This document shows, in pieces, positions 7,944-15,340 of a DNA stretch of 18,814 bases; positions within the stretch are counted from its first letter, which is position 1, and every line of letters begins with the position of its first letter. The stretch is from assembly GCA_035345895.1 (NCBI GenBank), contig DAORDI010000088.1, forward strand, positions 1 through 18,814. Reading direction: 5' to 3'. Source of the DNA: DAORDI01 sp035345895 (lineage in GTDB: Bacteria > Spirochaetota > Leptospiria > Leptospirales > Leptospiraceae). Both the position numbers and the translations under genes were made by a program. The notes beneath the pieces were generated by a model. It saw nothing but the letters and a program-made list of their open reading frames with translations. It did not search any database and was not told the origin of the DNA.

Positions 7944-7981
7944 CCTGCGCCTGCTTCTAAAAAAGGCTGCAGGCACGCAGG
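7944..7981. repeat. GC-rich hairpin
   Basis: CCTGCGCCTGC (7944-7954) pairs with GCAGGCACGCAGG (7969-7981), with a 2-base bulge and a 14-base loop. It stands out from AT-rich surroundings in the 197-base gap before the YwqG-like gene. No T-run follows, so it is not an obvious second terminator. Its role is unknown. Confidence 0.4.
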
Positions 7982-8021
7982 TGCTGCCTCGATGCAAATT
8001 TCGCCGTCGCAGAGAGATATA

Positions 8022-8051
8022 TTGACTGATTTTTTCTTTACAGCAGATAAA
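8022..8051 (+). promoter_or_regulatory. Possible sigma-70-type promoter
   Basis: TTGACT (8022-8027) and GATAAA (8046-8051) are 18 bases apart. They end 40 bases before the ATG at 8092 of the YwqG-like gene. The match to consensus is fair rather than strong (five of six and four of six). Confidence 0.4.
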
Positions 8052-8091
8052 ATTAAAATTTAATGCTTTGGACAAAGGGAGAAAGGACAGT

Positions 8092-8712
8092 ATGGCTTCC
8101 AAGGGAAAAAATCAAATGTATATCGGTGTCAAATCCAAGGATGTCAAAAAGGCATCTCATTTTGCAGGCATCAAAAAAATCAAAGAAGTATATTCTGGGA
8201 AAAATTTCCCAGGATGCAGCTGTCCCCCAGTGCACCTGGTTACTTTGGATCTGAGCAAGTTTGACTGTTTTTCTCCTGAAATTCAAAAGATGGGAAAGCT
8301 CCCTGTTGTCTATTCCAACTGTGAAGCCTGCGACGCCTGGATGATGGAAGGAGAAGACAATGATGCAGAGATGTATTTTAAGATCAAGGATCATAAGCTC
8401 AGTCCTGTCAATCCGAAGTCTTATACAGACTGTTGCGATGAGGGCGAATCAGAACCTCCTGAAGAATATTTTGGGATAGATTTTATAACATATAAGAAAG
8501 GTGATAAAGCTGAATGGTATGCTGTATATGTCGGAGGTGAACCGGAATGGGTTCAGGGTTACGACAGCTGGGCTGTCTGCCCTGAATGCGAGGAAGCGAT
8601 GGACTATGCGGCTCGTGTCAGGGCGGTTCGATTCGGATGCGGCGATCAGGATCTTTACATTTTCGTCTGTGCAGAATGCAGTACAATGGGGATGACGATG
8701 CAGTGCACCTAA
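8092..8712 (+). CDS. YwqG-like (DUF1963-type) protein with zinc-type cysteine pairs
   Basis: A 206-residue cytosolic protein. ATG 8092 has GGAG/AAAGGA just upstream; an in-frame TTG lies 24 bases earlier. The C-terminal half shows the YwqG/DUF1963 layout: GGEPEWVQ (148-155), then CPEC (163-166), then FGCGDQDLYIFVCAEC (C193-x-x-C196). Eukaryotic PDCD2-type proteins share a similar pattern. Two more cysteine clusters, C42-S-C44 and C77-x-x-C80, suggest that one or two metals are bound. YwqG-like proteins are of unknown function; relatives occur in polymorphic-toxin and immunity neighbourhoods, but no toxin is visible here. Its stop codon overlaps the stop of the opposite gene by 4 bases, leaving no room for a terminator between them. 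Confidence 0.78.
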   Translation: MASKGKNQMYIGVKSKDVKKASHFAGIKKIKEVYSGKNFPGCSCPPVHLVTLDLSKFDCFSPEIQKMGKLPVVYSNCEACDAWMMEGEDNDAEMYFKIKDHKLSPVNPKSYTDCCDEGESEPPEEYFGIDFITYKKGDKAEWYAVYVGGEPEWVQGYDSWAVCPECEEAMDYAARVRAVRFGCGDQDLYIFVCAECSTMGMTMQCT

Positions 8713-9131
8713 AATCCGTTGAATACTCCATTTGCATCAAGAGCCTCCCGATCGGGATCAGCAAAATCGTCGAAGTCCATATTTGCAATGGACAGATTGT
8801 TTTCCACTTCCCACATCGCTTTCAATGCAACTCGGAAAGTTCTGTATTTACTGTCCTCACCTAATTCAACGCAGAGCAGAGTATTTTTTTTATCAGCAAA
8901 TGTCTTCTGGTCTGCAAAAAAGATAATCAAATGATTGTAACCGGCAGGCAGTACAGTCTTTACTTTTTTGGGATCAAGTCCCAGGAAAGTCTTATCATCA
9001 ATAAAGTCCAGATAGGCCGCCACACCGCCTGCATCTTTAGTCGCCTCTTTGCAGACCCTTTTCCAGGCCGCATCATCTGAAAAATCAGTTCTCAAAAGAG
9101 CGGTCTGTTTTGTTTCGGGGATTTTTTTCAT
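8709..9131 (-). CDS. DUF6924-like protein
   Basis: A 140-residue cytosolic protein with AGGAG about 7 bases before its ATG on the minus strand. The signature follows the DUF6924 family as I know it: ALLRTDFSDDAAWKRV near the start, YLDFIDDKTFLGLDP in the middle, HLIIFFADQKTF, a FRV segment, then WEVENNLSIANMDFDDFA and a terminal DANGVFNGF. It spans the whole protein, so the gene is complete. The family has no assigned function that I know of and is better known from actinobacteria. Convergent overlap with the YwqG-like gene means the two transcripts are complementary at their ends. Recurrent motif copy D lies 130 bases upstream in the same orientation. Confidence 0.8.
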   Translation of the reverse strand: MKKIPETKQTALLRTDFSDDAAWKRVCKEATKDAGGVAAYLDFIDDKTFLGLDPKKVKTVLPAGYNHLIIFFADQKTFADKKNTLLCVELGEDSKYRTFRVALKAMWEVENNLSIANMDFDDFADPDREALDANGVFNGF

Positions 9132-9260
9132 TGGACAAACTCCTAAAATAATTTACTATTTTAAATCAGTGAATATACTCAGTATCGGAAGTTTGAGTTC
9201 TATATCTGAACAGAAATACTGTTTTCAAGCAGGGAATTCTGTCCAAATCGCAGCTTTTCT

Positions 9261-9334
9261 TATTTATAACTCATCTTACGTAAATAGGACATACTGTCCT
9301 GAACGCAGTAATTTTCATAAAACATTAGGGAAAT
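9261..9334 (-). promoter_or_regulatory. Recurrent upstream motif, copy D, with an AGGACA dyad
   Basis: On the minus strand, TATTTACGTAAGATGAGTTA followed by TAAATA lies about 130 bases before the DUF6924-like gene. A perfect dyad AGGACA-TAC-TGTCCT (9286-9300) adjoins it and looks like a regulator site. Beyond the core, the segment aligns with 13230-13304 with one single-base gap, sharing TTACG, AAATA, GTC, GCA, TAATTTTC and CATT at matching spacing. The plus-strand gene at 9521 lies on the other side of this gap. Confidence 0.45.
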
Positions 9335-9363
9335 TTAATGAATCAGTAAAAACAGCAACTTTC

Positions 9364-9440
9364 CACACTTGCGAAACCGCCGACAGGAGTTCCTGCCCAA
9401 ACCGCCCGACAGACGTAAGCGCAGTGTGAGTTATAATTTT
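9364..9440 (+). promoter_or_regulatory. Structured leader region with a split motif copy F
   Basis: CACACTTGCG (9364-9373) pairs with CGCAGTGTG (9420-9428), with a 1-base bulge. Between them are CAGGA-GT-TCCTG (9384-9395) and two copies of AAACCGCC(C)GACAG. ACGTAAG (9413-9419) and TGAGTTATAA (about 9427-9436) match motif copy D but are separated by an extra CGCAGTG. The region sits about 90 bases before the membrane-protein gene at 9521. No gene is visible in the 389-base gap that contains this and copy D. Confidence 0.35.
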
Positions 9441-9520
9441 GACAGTAAAGTAACCGTAAAATCCGGGAGGGCAATTCGTAAAGAACTTGACTGACAGCGG
9501 CAGAACCGTACTCTTATCCG

Positions 9521-10195
9521 ATGGGCATAAATGAGAGAGTCTCCAACTGGGAGATTGAACGCCGGAACAGATTTCTGCAGGAGACAAAGGGCAGTACTGT
9601 GATCGGCAATGCAGTCTTCAGTTCTCCTGTTTTTAATGAAAGGGATCGGACATTTATCTGGAAGGGTACGCTGAATTGGTGGAAGTGGCATCCTTATTTC
9701 AGAGGACTCAGGATAGGTCCTATTCCTGCAATGCTGTTTATCGGCCTGGTGCTCGGTCTGCTGTTTTTCCTGGAAGCTTCAAGTGTCATTCCTGACAAAG
9801 ACGGAATGCCGTATTCATATTACTCTCCTGTGTTTCTTTTTTGGTCTGCTGTATCAGTCGGTCTGCCATCATTCTATTATATATATAGAGTATTTTTTTC
9901 TGAGACAGAAATCAGTGTAATAAACTCCATCCTTACTGTGGGGAGAAAGAAATTTGACATTCGGAATTCTGAGCTGAATTTCAAGGTCTGGGGAGCAGGA
10001 AAAACTCATGAAATGCCCTATGCCCGAAATTATCCCGGTTCAGTTTCTCTTATTTTTCAAAGAGAAGGAAAAGAGATTTTTACTCTGTATATCGGAATTG
10101 ATCCTTATAACAGAACGATCTGCCTGGAACAGATTGAATCTGCGGCGAAACAGATTGCTTCTGCAGCAGGTATTCAGTTCATTCAGGCGGTCTGA
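9521..10195 (+). CDS. Two-helix membrane protein, unknown
   Basis: A 224-residue protein read from ATG 9521. No Shine-Dalgarno sequence is visible, but an in-frame stop lies just 30 bases upstream and no other good start exists. A charged N-terminal cytosolic part of about 65 residues is followed by two helices: about 67-86 (IPAMLFIGLVLGLLFF) and 102-122 (SPVFLFWSAVSVGLPSFYY). The C-terminal 100 residues look like a soluble beta-rich domain (FDIRNSELNFKVW, VSLIFQREGKEIFTLYIG) ending in a helix. This resembles small bacterial membrane proteins with a PH-like tail, but I cannot assign a family. The two segments put both termini on the same side, probably cytosolic. The 50-residue membrane protein at 10260 follows 64 bases later. 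Confidence 0.72.
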   Translation: MGINERVSNWEIERRNRFLQETKGSTVIGNAVFSSPVFNERDRTFIWKGTLNWWKWHPYFRGLRIGPIPAMLFIGLVLGLLFFLEASSVIPDKDGMPYSYYSPVFLFWSAVSVGLPSFYYIYRVFFSETEISVINSILTVGRKKFDIRNSELNFKVWGAGKTHEMPYARNYPGSVSLIFQREGKEIFTLYIGIDPYNRTICLEQIESAAKQIASAAGIQFIQAV

Positions 10196-10221
10196 GACAG
10201 CAGTTCAAAAATAAAAAATGT

Positions 10222-10250
10222 TTGCAAGCTGAGTTTGTATCTTGTATAAA
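10222..10250 (+). promoter_or_regulatory. Probable sigma-70-type promoter
   Basis: TTGCAA (10222-10227) and TATAAA (10245-10250) are separated by 17 bases, close to ideal. Transcription would start about 2-4 bases before the ATG at 10260, giving an almost leaderless message. A TATAAT (10256-10261) also overlaps that ATG. Confidence 0.45.
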
Positions 10251-10259
10251 GAAAGTATA

Positions 10260-10412
10260 ATGAGCACATTGCCCTCATCTCCTGATTTCCTTCTCCCGTT
10301 CCTTGCCGGCGGAATTCTGCTCATCCTGGGTGCCTGGGTGTTTTTTATAATCAGAACTTACGATGACTACAGGAAGGAAAACAAGGGATCAAAGAAGGAC
10401 TCTGATCCCTGA
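10260..10412 (+). CDS. Putative 50-residue single-helix membrane protein
   Basis: ATG 10260 opens a 50-codon frame. A short polar start (MSTLPSSPDF) leads into one strong hydrophobic helix, residues about 11-31 (LLPFLAGGILLILGAWVFFII), and a charged tail RTYDDYRKENKGSKKDSDP. This is the layout of small bitopic membrane proteins. Against it are a weak ribosome site (GAAAG) and a tail whose codons form the stem of a hairpin that also serves as the glmS terminator. It may be an accessory subunit of an unidentified complex; no family is recognised. Confidence 0.5.
   Translation: MSTLPSSPDFLLPFLAGGILLILGAWVFFIIRTYDDYRKENKGSKKDSDP
10384..10410 (-). terminator. glmS terminator, inside the small frame's 3' end
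   Basis: AGGGATCA (10384-10391) and TGATCCCT (10403-10410) form a perfect 8-pair stem with an 11-base loop. On the minus strand it begins 6 bases past the glmS stop and is followed by TTGTTTTCC, so it fits a Rho-independent terminator for glmS. It may also stop plus-strand transcripts. Confidence 0.65.
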
Positions 10413-10415
10413 GAT

Positions 10416-12248
10416 CTATTCTACTGTGACCGCTTTAGCCAGGTTTCTCGGCTGATCCGGTTCACAGCCTTTTGCAACTGCTACATAGTAGGCAAGGAGC
10501 TGCAGTGGAATGACAGATAATATAGGAGCTATATATTCAGAGCATTCCGGTATTGAGAAGGAATAATTGGAAAGTTTCGGAACCTGCTCATCTCCTTCAG
10601 TGTATATCGAGAAAATGATTCCGTTTCTTGCCCGAACTTCTTCCAGGTTGGATACCATTTTGGTGTAAACCTCATTTTTAGGACAGATGCAGATGACAGG
10701 TACTTCCCGGGAAACTAGAGCTATTGGTCCATGTTTGAATTCACCGCCTGCATAACCTGAAGCATGAGCATAGGAAATCTCTTTCAGTTTCAATGCTCCT
10801 TCCAGAGCAGTTGCATGTTCAAAAGATCTTCCGAGAAAAATGAAATCTCTTTTCTCTTTCATCTCTTCGGCAATTTTCCTGATTTCTTCTGATTTTGCGA
10901 GAATTGCATTGATCTGGTCTGGAAGTTTTTTTACCTCATCGAGTATTTCTTTCACCTGTTCAGTTGTCAGAACCCACTTTAGTCTTGCCAGGTGAAGAGA
11001 AAATAAGAGAAGACTGACTAGTTCAGCAACATAAGCTTTTGTAGATGCGACTCCGATTTCAGGACCTGCGAACAGATTAATGACAGCTGTTGATTCCCTG
11101 GCAATGGAAGAGTTTATCTGATTTACAAAAGATAGAACTTTGAGAAATTTTGCCCTTGCAGCAAGTACACTGGCGAGTGTATCGGCTGTTTCCCCGCTTT
11201 GCGAGATTCCTATGACCAGAGTGTCTCCTCCAAGAACAGGATTTCTGTATCTGAATTCGGAAGAGAATTCCACCTCAGTCATCGTCTTGGCAAATTTTTC
11301 AATGTAAAGCCTGCCTATCAAAGCAGCATGGAGAGATGTTCCTGCACTGGTAAATACAACTCTGAAAAGTTTTGCCTGAAAATCGTTGTTCAGTCTCATT
11401 TCAGGAAAAATGATCTCTCCCTGGTCAGTAATTCTCTCATTCAGAATTCTTTCTACAACCAGGGGCTGTTCAAAAATTTCTTTCTGCATATAATGATCGT
11501 AACTGCCCTTTTCATATATGCTTGTATCCAGAGTGACAGGAACCATTTCGGGCTGTTTTGGATTTCCATCAGCATCGAAAACGAAGATTTCTTTGTTGGT
11601 AATCCATCCCCATTCCCCATCCTGAATAAAGTACTGTTCTTTTACAGATGCAATGAACGCAGAGCTGTCACTTACTAAAAAGCCTTCATTCTCGCTTCTG
11701 CCGTAAATGAGAGGAGATCCGTTTTTACAGAAGAAAAGTCTGTCAGGTCTGTTTTCCATCAGTACGAGAAATGCAAACCTTCCTTCCAGCTGAGCAATCG
11801 TATTTTTCATAAGGTCGAAATCTTCCTTAAAAGTTCTGCGATTATAGTCAATAAGCTGGGGGATGGTCTCAGTATCCGTATCTGAAACAAAAATGAACCT
11901 TTTGGACTGAAGCTCTTTTCTCAAATGATCAAAGTTTTCAATAATTCCATTATGCACGACCGCAATGCTTTGATGAAAATTATAATGAGGGTGCGCATTT
12001 ACCGCATTGGGCTCACCATGAGTAGCCCATCTTGTATGACCGATTCCGATATTTCCTTCCACGGGCTGTTCTTTCAGAAGTTTTTCCAGATTTCTGATTT
12101 TCCCCTGGTCTTTTCGAATCTCTATCTCGCCGTCATCCAGTACAGCAACTCCGGCTGAGTCATAACCTCTGTACTCCAATCTGTACAATCCGAAAAGGAG
12201 CACTGCATCAGCCAATTTAGGGCCTATATAACCAACAATTCCACACAT
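10416..12248 (-). CDS. glmS: Glutamine-fructose-6-phosphate aminotransferase (isomerizing)
   Basis: A 610-residue enzyme that makes glucosamine-6-phosphate from fructose-6-phosphate and glutamine, the first step towards UDP-GlcNAc for peptidoglycan and LPS. It starts MCGIVGYIG, so Cys2 becomes the N-terminal nucleophile of the class-II glutamine amidotransferase domain (about 2-220, with GHTRWATHGEPN and NGIIENF). Two SIS sugar-isomerase domains follow: the first includes GISQSGETADT near 345-356, the second EGALKLKEISYAHASGY and EFKHGPIAL near 502-510. It ends with the conserved DQPRNLAKAVTVE tail. Its length matches E. coli GlmS (609). AGGA lies 8-10 bases before the ATG. It is a single-gene unit closed by its own hairpin. 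No glmS ribozyme fold is apparent: the leader is only about 70 bases long after the pseudogene. Confidence 0.97.
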   Translation of the reverse strand: MCGIVGYIGPKLADAVLLFGLYRLEYRGYDSAGVAVLDDGEIEIRKDQGKIRNLEKLLKEQPVEGNIGIGHTRWATHGEPNAVNAHPHYNFHQSIAVVHNGIIENFDHLRKELQSKRFIFVSDTDTETIPQLIDYNRRTFKEDFDLMKNTIAQLEGRFAFLVLMENRPDRLFFCKNGSPLIYGRSENEGFLVSDSSAFIASVKEQYFIQDGEWGWITNKEIFVFDADGNPKQPEMVPVTLDTSIYEKGSYDHYMQKEIFEQPLVVERILNERITDQGEIIFPEMRLNNDFQAKLFRVVFTSAGTSLHAALIGRLYIEKFAKTMTEVEFSSEFRYRNPVLGGDTLVIGISQSGETADTLASVLAARAKFLKVLSFVNQINSSIARESTAVINLFAGPEIGVASTKAYVAELVSLLLFSLHLARLKWVLTTEQVKEILDEVKKLPDQINAILAKSEEIRKIAEEMKEKRDFIFLGRSFEHATALEGALKLKEISYAHASGYAGGEFKHGPIALVSREVPVICICPKNEVYTKMVSNLEEVRARNGIIFSIYTEGDEQVPKLSNYSFSIPECSEYIAPILSVIPLQLLAYYVAVAKGCEPDQPRNLAKAVTVE

Positions 12249-12317
12249 AGAAAATTCCTATCCCTATGATTTGGCGGTGGGTCTATATGAAAAGAACTTT
12301 TCTGAACGGTCAGCAAA

Positions 12318-13200
12318 TCATTGACTTTGAATTCTGTCTCCTTTGACAGGGAAATAGTCTGTCTTTGGTCCGCCGTTTACTTTTAGCTCCTCAAAATAAG
12401 CTTTTACACCGGATGTTCCTGCTCCTGCAACTCCATTTTGGATAAGAAAACTGATATGTGCTCCGGAAGAATTTCCTGAATTCCCGCAGCCTATCAGCTG
12501 TCCCTTTCCAGGTTTCTGTCCTTTTTTAACTGAATAGAATCTTGAAAATGAAAGATGGAAAAATATTCATTGTTTTCAGTTCTGATGACCATTTCTGCCT
12601 TGGTGCCAGGTATATTCTCTTCTTCTCCGCTGTTTATGCAAATAACCTTTCCGTCAGAGGGGAATAAATCTTTTGACCAAATGCATAATAACCTTCATTG
12701 CTCTTCCCGTCTGTTATGTATGCTTTTCCATTTGCATCTCTCATTGTAAAATCAAATACATACTTGGGATTTTGTTCTTAGGACAGCTGATTTCAGTCTC
12801 AGTGCGTGACCCTTTTAAGGTAAGCCACTCTCCTATGACCGGAGAATCCAGATTCGTCAAATTTCTTTTCAGTTTCGGCAATTCTGCGTGAGCTGAATCT
12901 GCTTCATCTGAAGTCCTGAAAGATTTGAATCCTTGTCAGTGGAAATTTCCAGAAGCAGATTTATGGTTTCTCCTTAAACAAGGTATGAAGCAAAAAAGTT
13001 TTTGAAGTTCAGGAACTTCCTTTTTCCGAGCAGTCCAGTCTCGATTCTGAAATCACTCAGATAATTCACAGCTGCTTCACGGTTCATCTTTTTTTTCATT
13101 TCCGATGTGAAATAATTATAAATTTCATTACAATTTTCCGAATTGCAGAGTTCAATGAATTTCTCTGCAGATTCCTTATGTGAAGTTTTTCTGTTTCAGA
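12318..13200 (-). pseudogene. Decayed M23-family metallopeptidase gene
   Basis: Reading the minus strand and changing frame where needed gives a continuous M23 (LytM-like) protein: LPKLKRNLTNLDSPVIGEWL, KYVFDFTMRDANGKAY, NEGYYAFGQKIYSP, DGKVICINSGEEENIPGT, NNEYFSIFHFQDS, then KKGQKPGKGQLIGCGNSGNS and SGAHISFLIQNG, to a stop at 12318. At least four frameshifts are needed, near 12910-12940, 12770, 12660 and 12525. A TAA interrupts the frame at 12974-12976 (SYLV-stop-GETINLLLEIS). The usual HLH metal motif reads HIS, so even the repaired protein would lack one key histidine. The 5' end is uncertain: frame is lost above about 13180. It lies between glmS and the cyclase gene, and recurrent motif copy C is just upstream. 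Sequencing error is unlikely to explain so many unrelated lesions. Confidence 0.85.
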
Positions 13201-13229
13201 AGACAGGAGCTGAAAACTGAAAATGAATA

Positions 13230-13304
13230 TTTTATATTCACTTGCCTTACGCAAATACAATATGCCGTCTATATGCAATAATTTTCCGAAAGCATTGGGA
13301 AAAT
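13230..13304 (-). promoter_or_regulatory. Recurrent upstream motif, copy C, extended version
   Basis: On the minus strand, TATTTGCGTAAGGCAAGTGA then ATATAAAA lies directly before the decayed M23 gene. The flanking sequence to 13304 aligns with 9261-9334, sharing TTACG, AAATA, TAATTTTC and CATT blocks at nearly identical spacing. It was probably the promoter region of the gene before it decayed, and it looks better preserved than the gene. Confidence 0.45.
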
Positions 13305-13332
13305 CTGGTCCCTACTGTAAACTATCCGGCGA

Positions 13333-13373
13333 ATTCATTCAATGCCATCAAATATGAGGAATTCTGAATGAAT
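13333..13373. repeat. Inverted repeat before the cyclase gene
   Basis: ATTCATTCA (13333-13341) pairs with TGAATGAAT (13365-13373) across 23 bases, and GAATTC occurs at the base of both arms. On the minus strand a run of Ts follows, as in a terminator, though nothing obvious is transcribed into it. It could be an operator for the cyclase gene at 13439. Confidence 0.35.
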
Positions 13374-13438
13374 CAAAAAAAAGAGGCACGTCAACTATTC
13401 GATTGAAAATAATGTAAGACTGAGTTTCATTGTAATTA

Positions 13439-15340
13439 ATGAAAAATTTCCGCTTTTCCTTCGGATTTAAGATAGGTATGGCTCTCAGCAGTCTGTCCAT
13501 GCTTATTTCAGCAGCGGGAATTGCGTTTTTGTACAATTACACATATAGGGCACTTATCGAACAGGTTGCCAAAAAGACAGTAGAAATAGGTCAGACAAGT
13601 GCCTATCTGTTTCAGGAAGAGGAACGGGAAGACATCAAGTTTTTGAGAAGCATTTCCGAGGCGAGGATGCAGTCCCTCACGGAATTTGATTTAGCGATAG
13701 AACCAGGAGAAACCAAACCGTCCATACCGGATGATATTGCGGATGAAATTATGAAAGGGGATGAGTTTCAGAAAATAGTACAGCTTCTCCGTTCCATCAA
13801 GGCGGCAAGTATGGATCAGGTTCAGCCTCTCGGTTTTCTGCAGCAGATTACACCGGAGAAACCGGCCAAGTTCAGATATGTCTATATGCTTGCTGAGATT
13901 CCCCAGGTTCCGTCCAGAAAGGTTCTTAAATTTATTGCAGACGCAGATTATGAGGCAATTGATGAAAACGGCGACGGCAAAATTTCCGAGGAGGAAAAGG
14001 CCGTCCCTATCGGCACTCTTTATTCAGTCAACAGCAGAGAAATGATCAATGCATTTGACGGGAACAGTTACTATTCCAGAGAAATTTATACGGACAAATG
14101 GGGAAAGTTCATCGGTTCTATGGTTCCCATCAAGGACAGTGATGGAAAAGTTCTTGCAATTTTATGTATGGAATATGAGGTTTCTGAAGTTCTCAAGCAG
14201 ACTAAGCAGATTCTGTACATCAGCAGCGGGATTATATTTGCAAGCTTCCTCCTCTCACTTTTATTCTCTTCCATCGTCGCCTACTGGATTGCAAAGCCTA
14301 TCAATGCACTGAAAGATGCGGCAGAAAAAGTATCCAACCAGAACTACAATGTGAGCATCACGACTGACAGGCAGGATGAGATCGGAGTTCTTTCCAGAAC
14401 ATTCGGCAGTATGGTCAGAGAAATTCAGGAGTTTACCAGAAAACTGGAAGAGTCCAATATGCATCTTCAAAGACTGAACCAGTCCTACAAAAGATTTGTG
14501 CCTCAGGAGTTCCTGGGATTTCTGAAGAAAAAATCAATTACCGATGTTGATCTGGGAGATCATATCCAGAAGGAGATGACTGTATTTTTCTGTGATATCC
14601 GATCCTTCACTGAACTTTCAGAAAAAATGAGTCCAAGAGACAACTTTCAGTTTCTGAATTCCTATCTGAAAAGAGTGGGACCTGTCATCCGCAACAACGG
14701 CGGATTCATAGACAAGTATATCGGGGATGCGATCATGGCTCTCTTCTCGGATGCTGATTCTGCGCTGAATGCTTCGGTTCAGCTTCTCCATGAAATTCAT
14801 GAATATAATTATTTCAGGATAAAAAGCAATTATGATCCGATAGAAGTCGGAATCGGTCTGCATACAGGAAACCTGATTATGGGAACAATCGGCGAGAGTG
14901 AAAGGATGGAGGGAACCGTCATTTCCGATTCAGTGAATCTTGCTTCCAGAATTGAAGGTCTTACAAAGTATTTCGGCGCATCGCTTCTGGTCAGCGGAGA
15001 AACGTTCCGTCTGGTCCGACACAAGGAAAAGTTTCATTATAGAATTCTGGATACAGTGAAGGTCAAGGGAAAGTCCTCTTCTGTTCAGGTAGTGGAAATC
15101 TTTGACGGTTTTCCGAAAGAAAAGGCAGCATTGTACATCAAGACAAAATCCGCATTTGAAAGCGCTGTTGCTGAATATCAGAACAGAGAATTTTCCAAAT
15201 GCATTATTGAGTTCCAGAAGATATTGGAAATCAATCCGAATGACAAAGCATCCCAAATTTATCTGAACAGAGCAAAACACTTTCTCGAGTTCGGTGTTCC
15301 TGATGAGTGGACAGGGATTGAGTCCATGACTGAGAAGTAG
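13439..15340 (+). CDS. Membrane-bound class III adenylate cyclase with EF-hand sensor
   Basis: A 633-residue signalling enzyme. A membrane helix (about 10-32) and a second (about 258-285) enclose a periplasmic sensor of about 220 residues. The sensor contains a canonical EF-hand loop DENGDGKISEEE at 175-186 (ligands D175, N177, D179, E186), so calcium may be bound. A HAMP linker (about 285-340: PINALKDAAEKVSNQNY, DEIGVLSRTF) and a short coiled coil follow. The class III catalytic domain (about 378-560) has metal-binding Asp386 (FFCDIRSFT) and Asp430 (KYIGDAIMA). It also has the adenine-type Lys in DKYIGD, the Asp in ISDSVNLASR and the transition-state Asn/Arg of VNLASR. These K/D specificity residues favour ATP over GTP. 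A TPR-like helical tail (about 565-620) ends the protein. No Shine-Dalgarno precedes ATG 13439, and an in-frame TAA 6 bases upstream rules out a longer frame. Confidence 0.92.
   Translation: MKNFRFSFGFKIGMALSSLSMLISAAGIAFLYNYTYRALIEQVAKKTVEIGQTSAYLFQEEEREDIKFLRSISEARMQSLTEFDLAIEPGETKPSIPDDIADEIMKGDEFQKIVQLLRSIKAASMDQVQPLGFLQQITPEKPAKFRYVYMLAEIPQVPSRKVLKFIADADYEAIDENGDGKISEEEKAVPIGTLYSVNSREMINAFDGNSYYSREIYTDKWGKFIGSMVPIKDSDGKVLAILCMEYEVSEVLKQTKQILYISSGIIFASFLLSLLFSSIVAYWIAKPINALKDAAEKVSNQNYNVSITTDRQDEIGVLSRTFGSMVREIQEFTRKLEESNMHLQRLNQSYKRFVPQEFLGFLKKKSITDVDLGDHIQKEMTVFFCDIRSFTELSEKMSPRDNFQFLNSYLKRVGPVIRNNGGFIDKYIGDAIMALFSDADSALNASVQLLHEIHEYNYFRIKSNYDPIEVGIGLHTGNLIMGTIGESERMEGTVISDSVNLASRIEGLTKYFGASLLVSGETFRLVRHKEKFHYRILDTVKVKGKSSSVQVVEIFDGFPKEKAALYIKTKSAFESAVAEYQNREFSKCIIEFQKILEINPNDKASQIYLNRAKHFLEFGVPDEWTGIESMTEK

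Noticed and set aside
12249..12317. Possible glmS ribozyme or riboswitch upstream of glmS
   Set aside because: The stretch is too short and shows none of the glmS ribozyme pseudoknot elements.
12555..12891. Short plus-strand frames between glmS and the cyclase
   Set aside because: They are opposite-strand shadows of the decayed M23 gene, which is recognisable on the minus strand.
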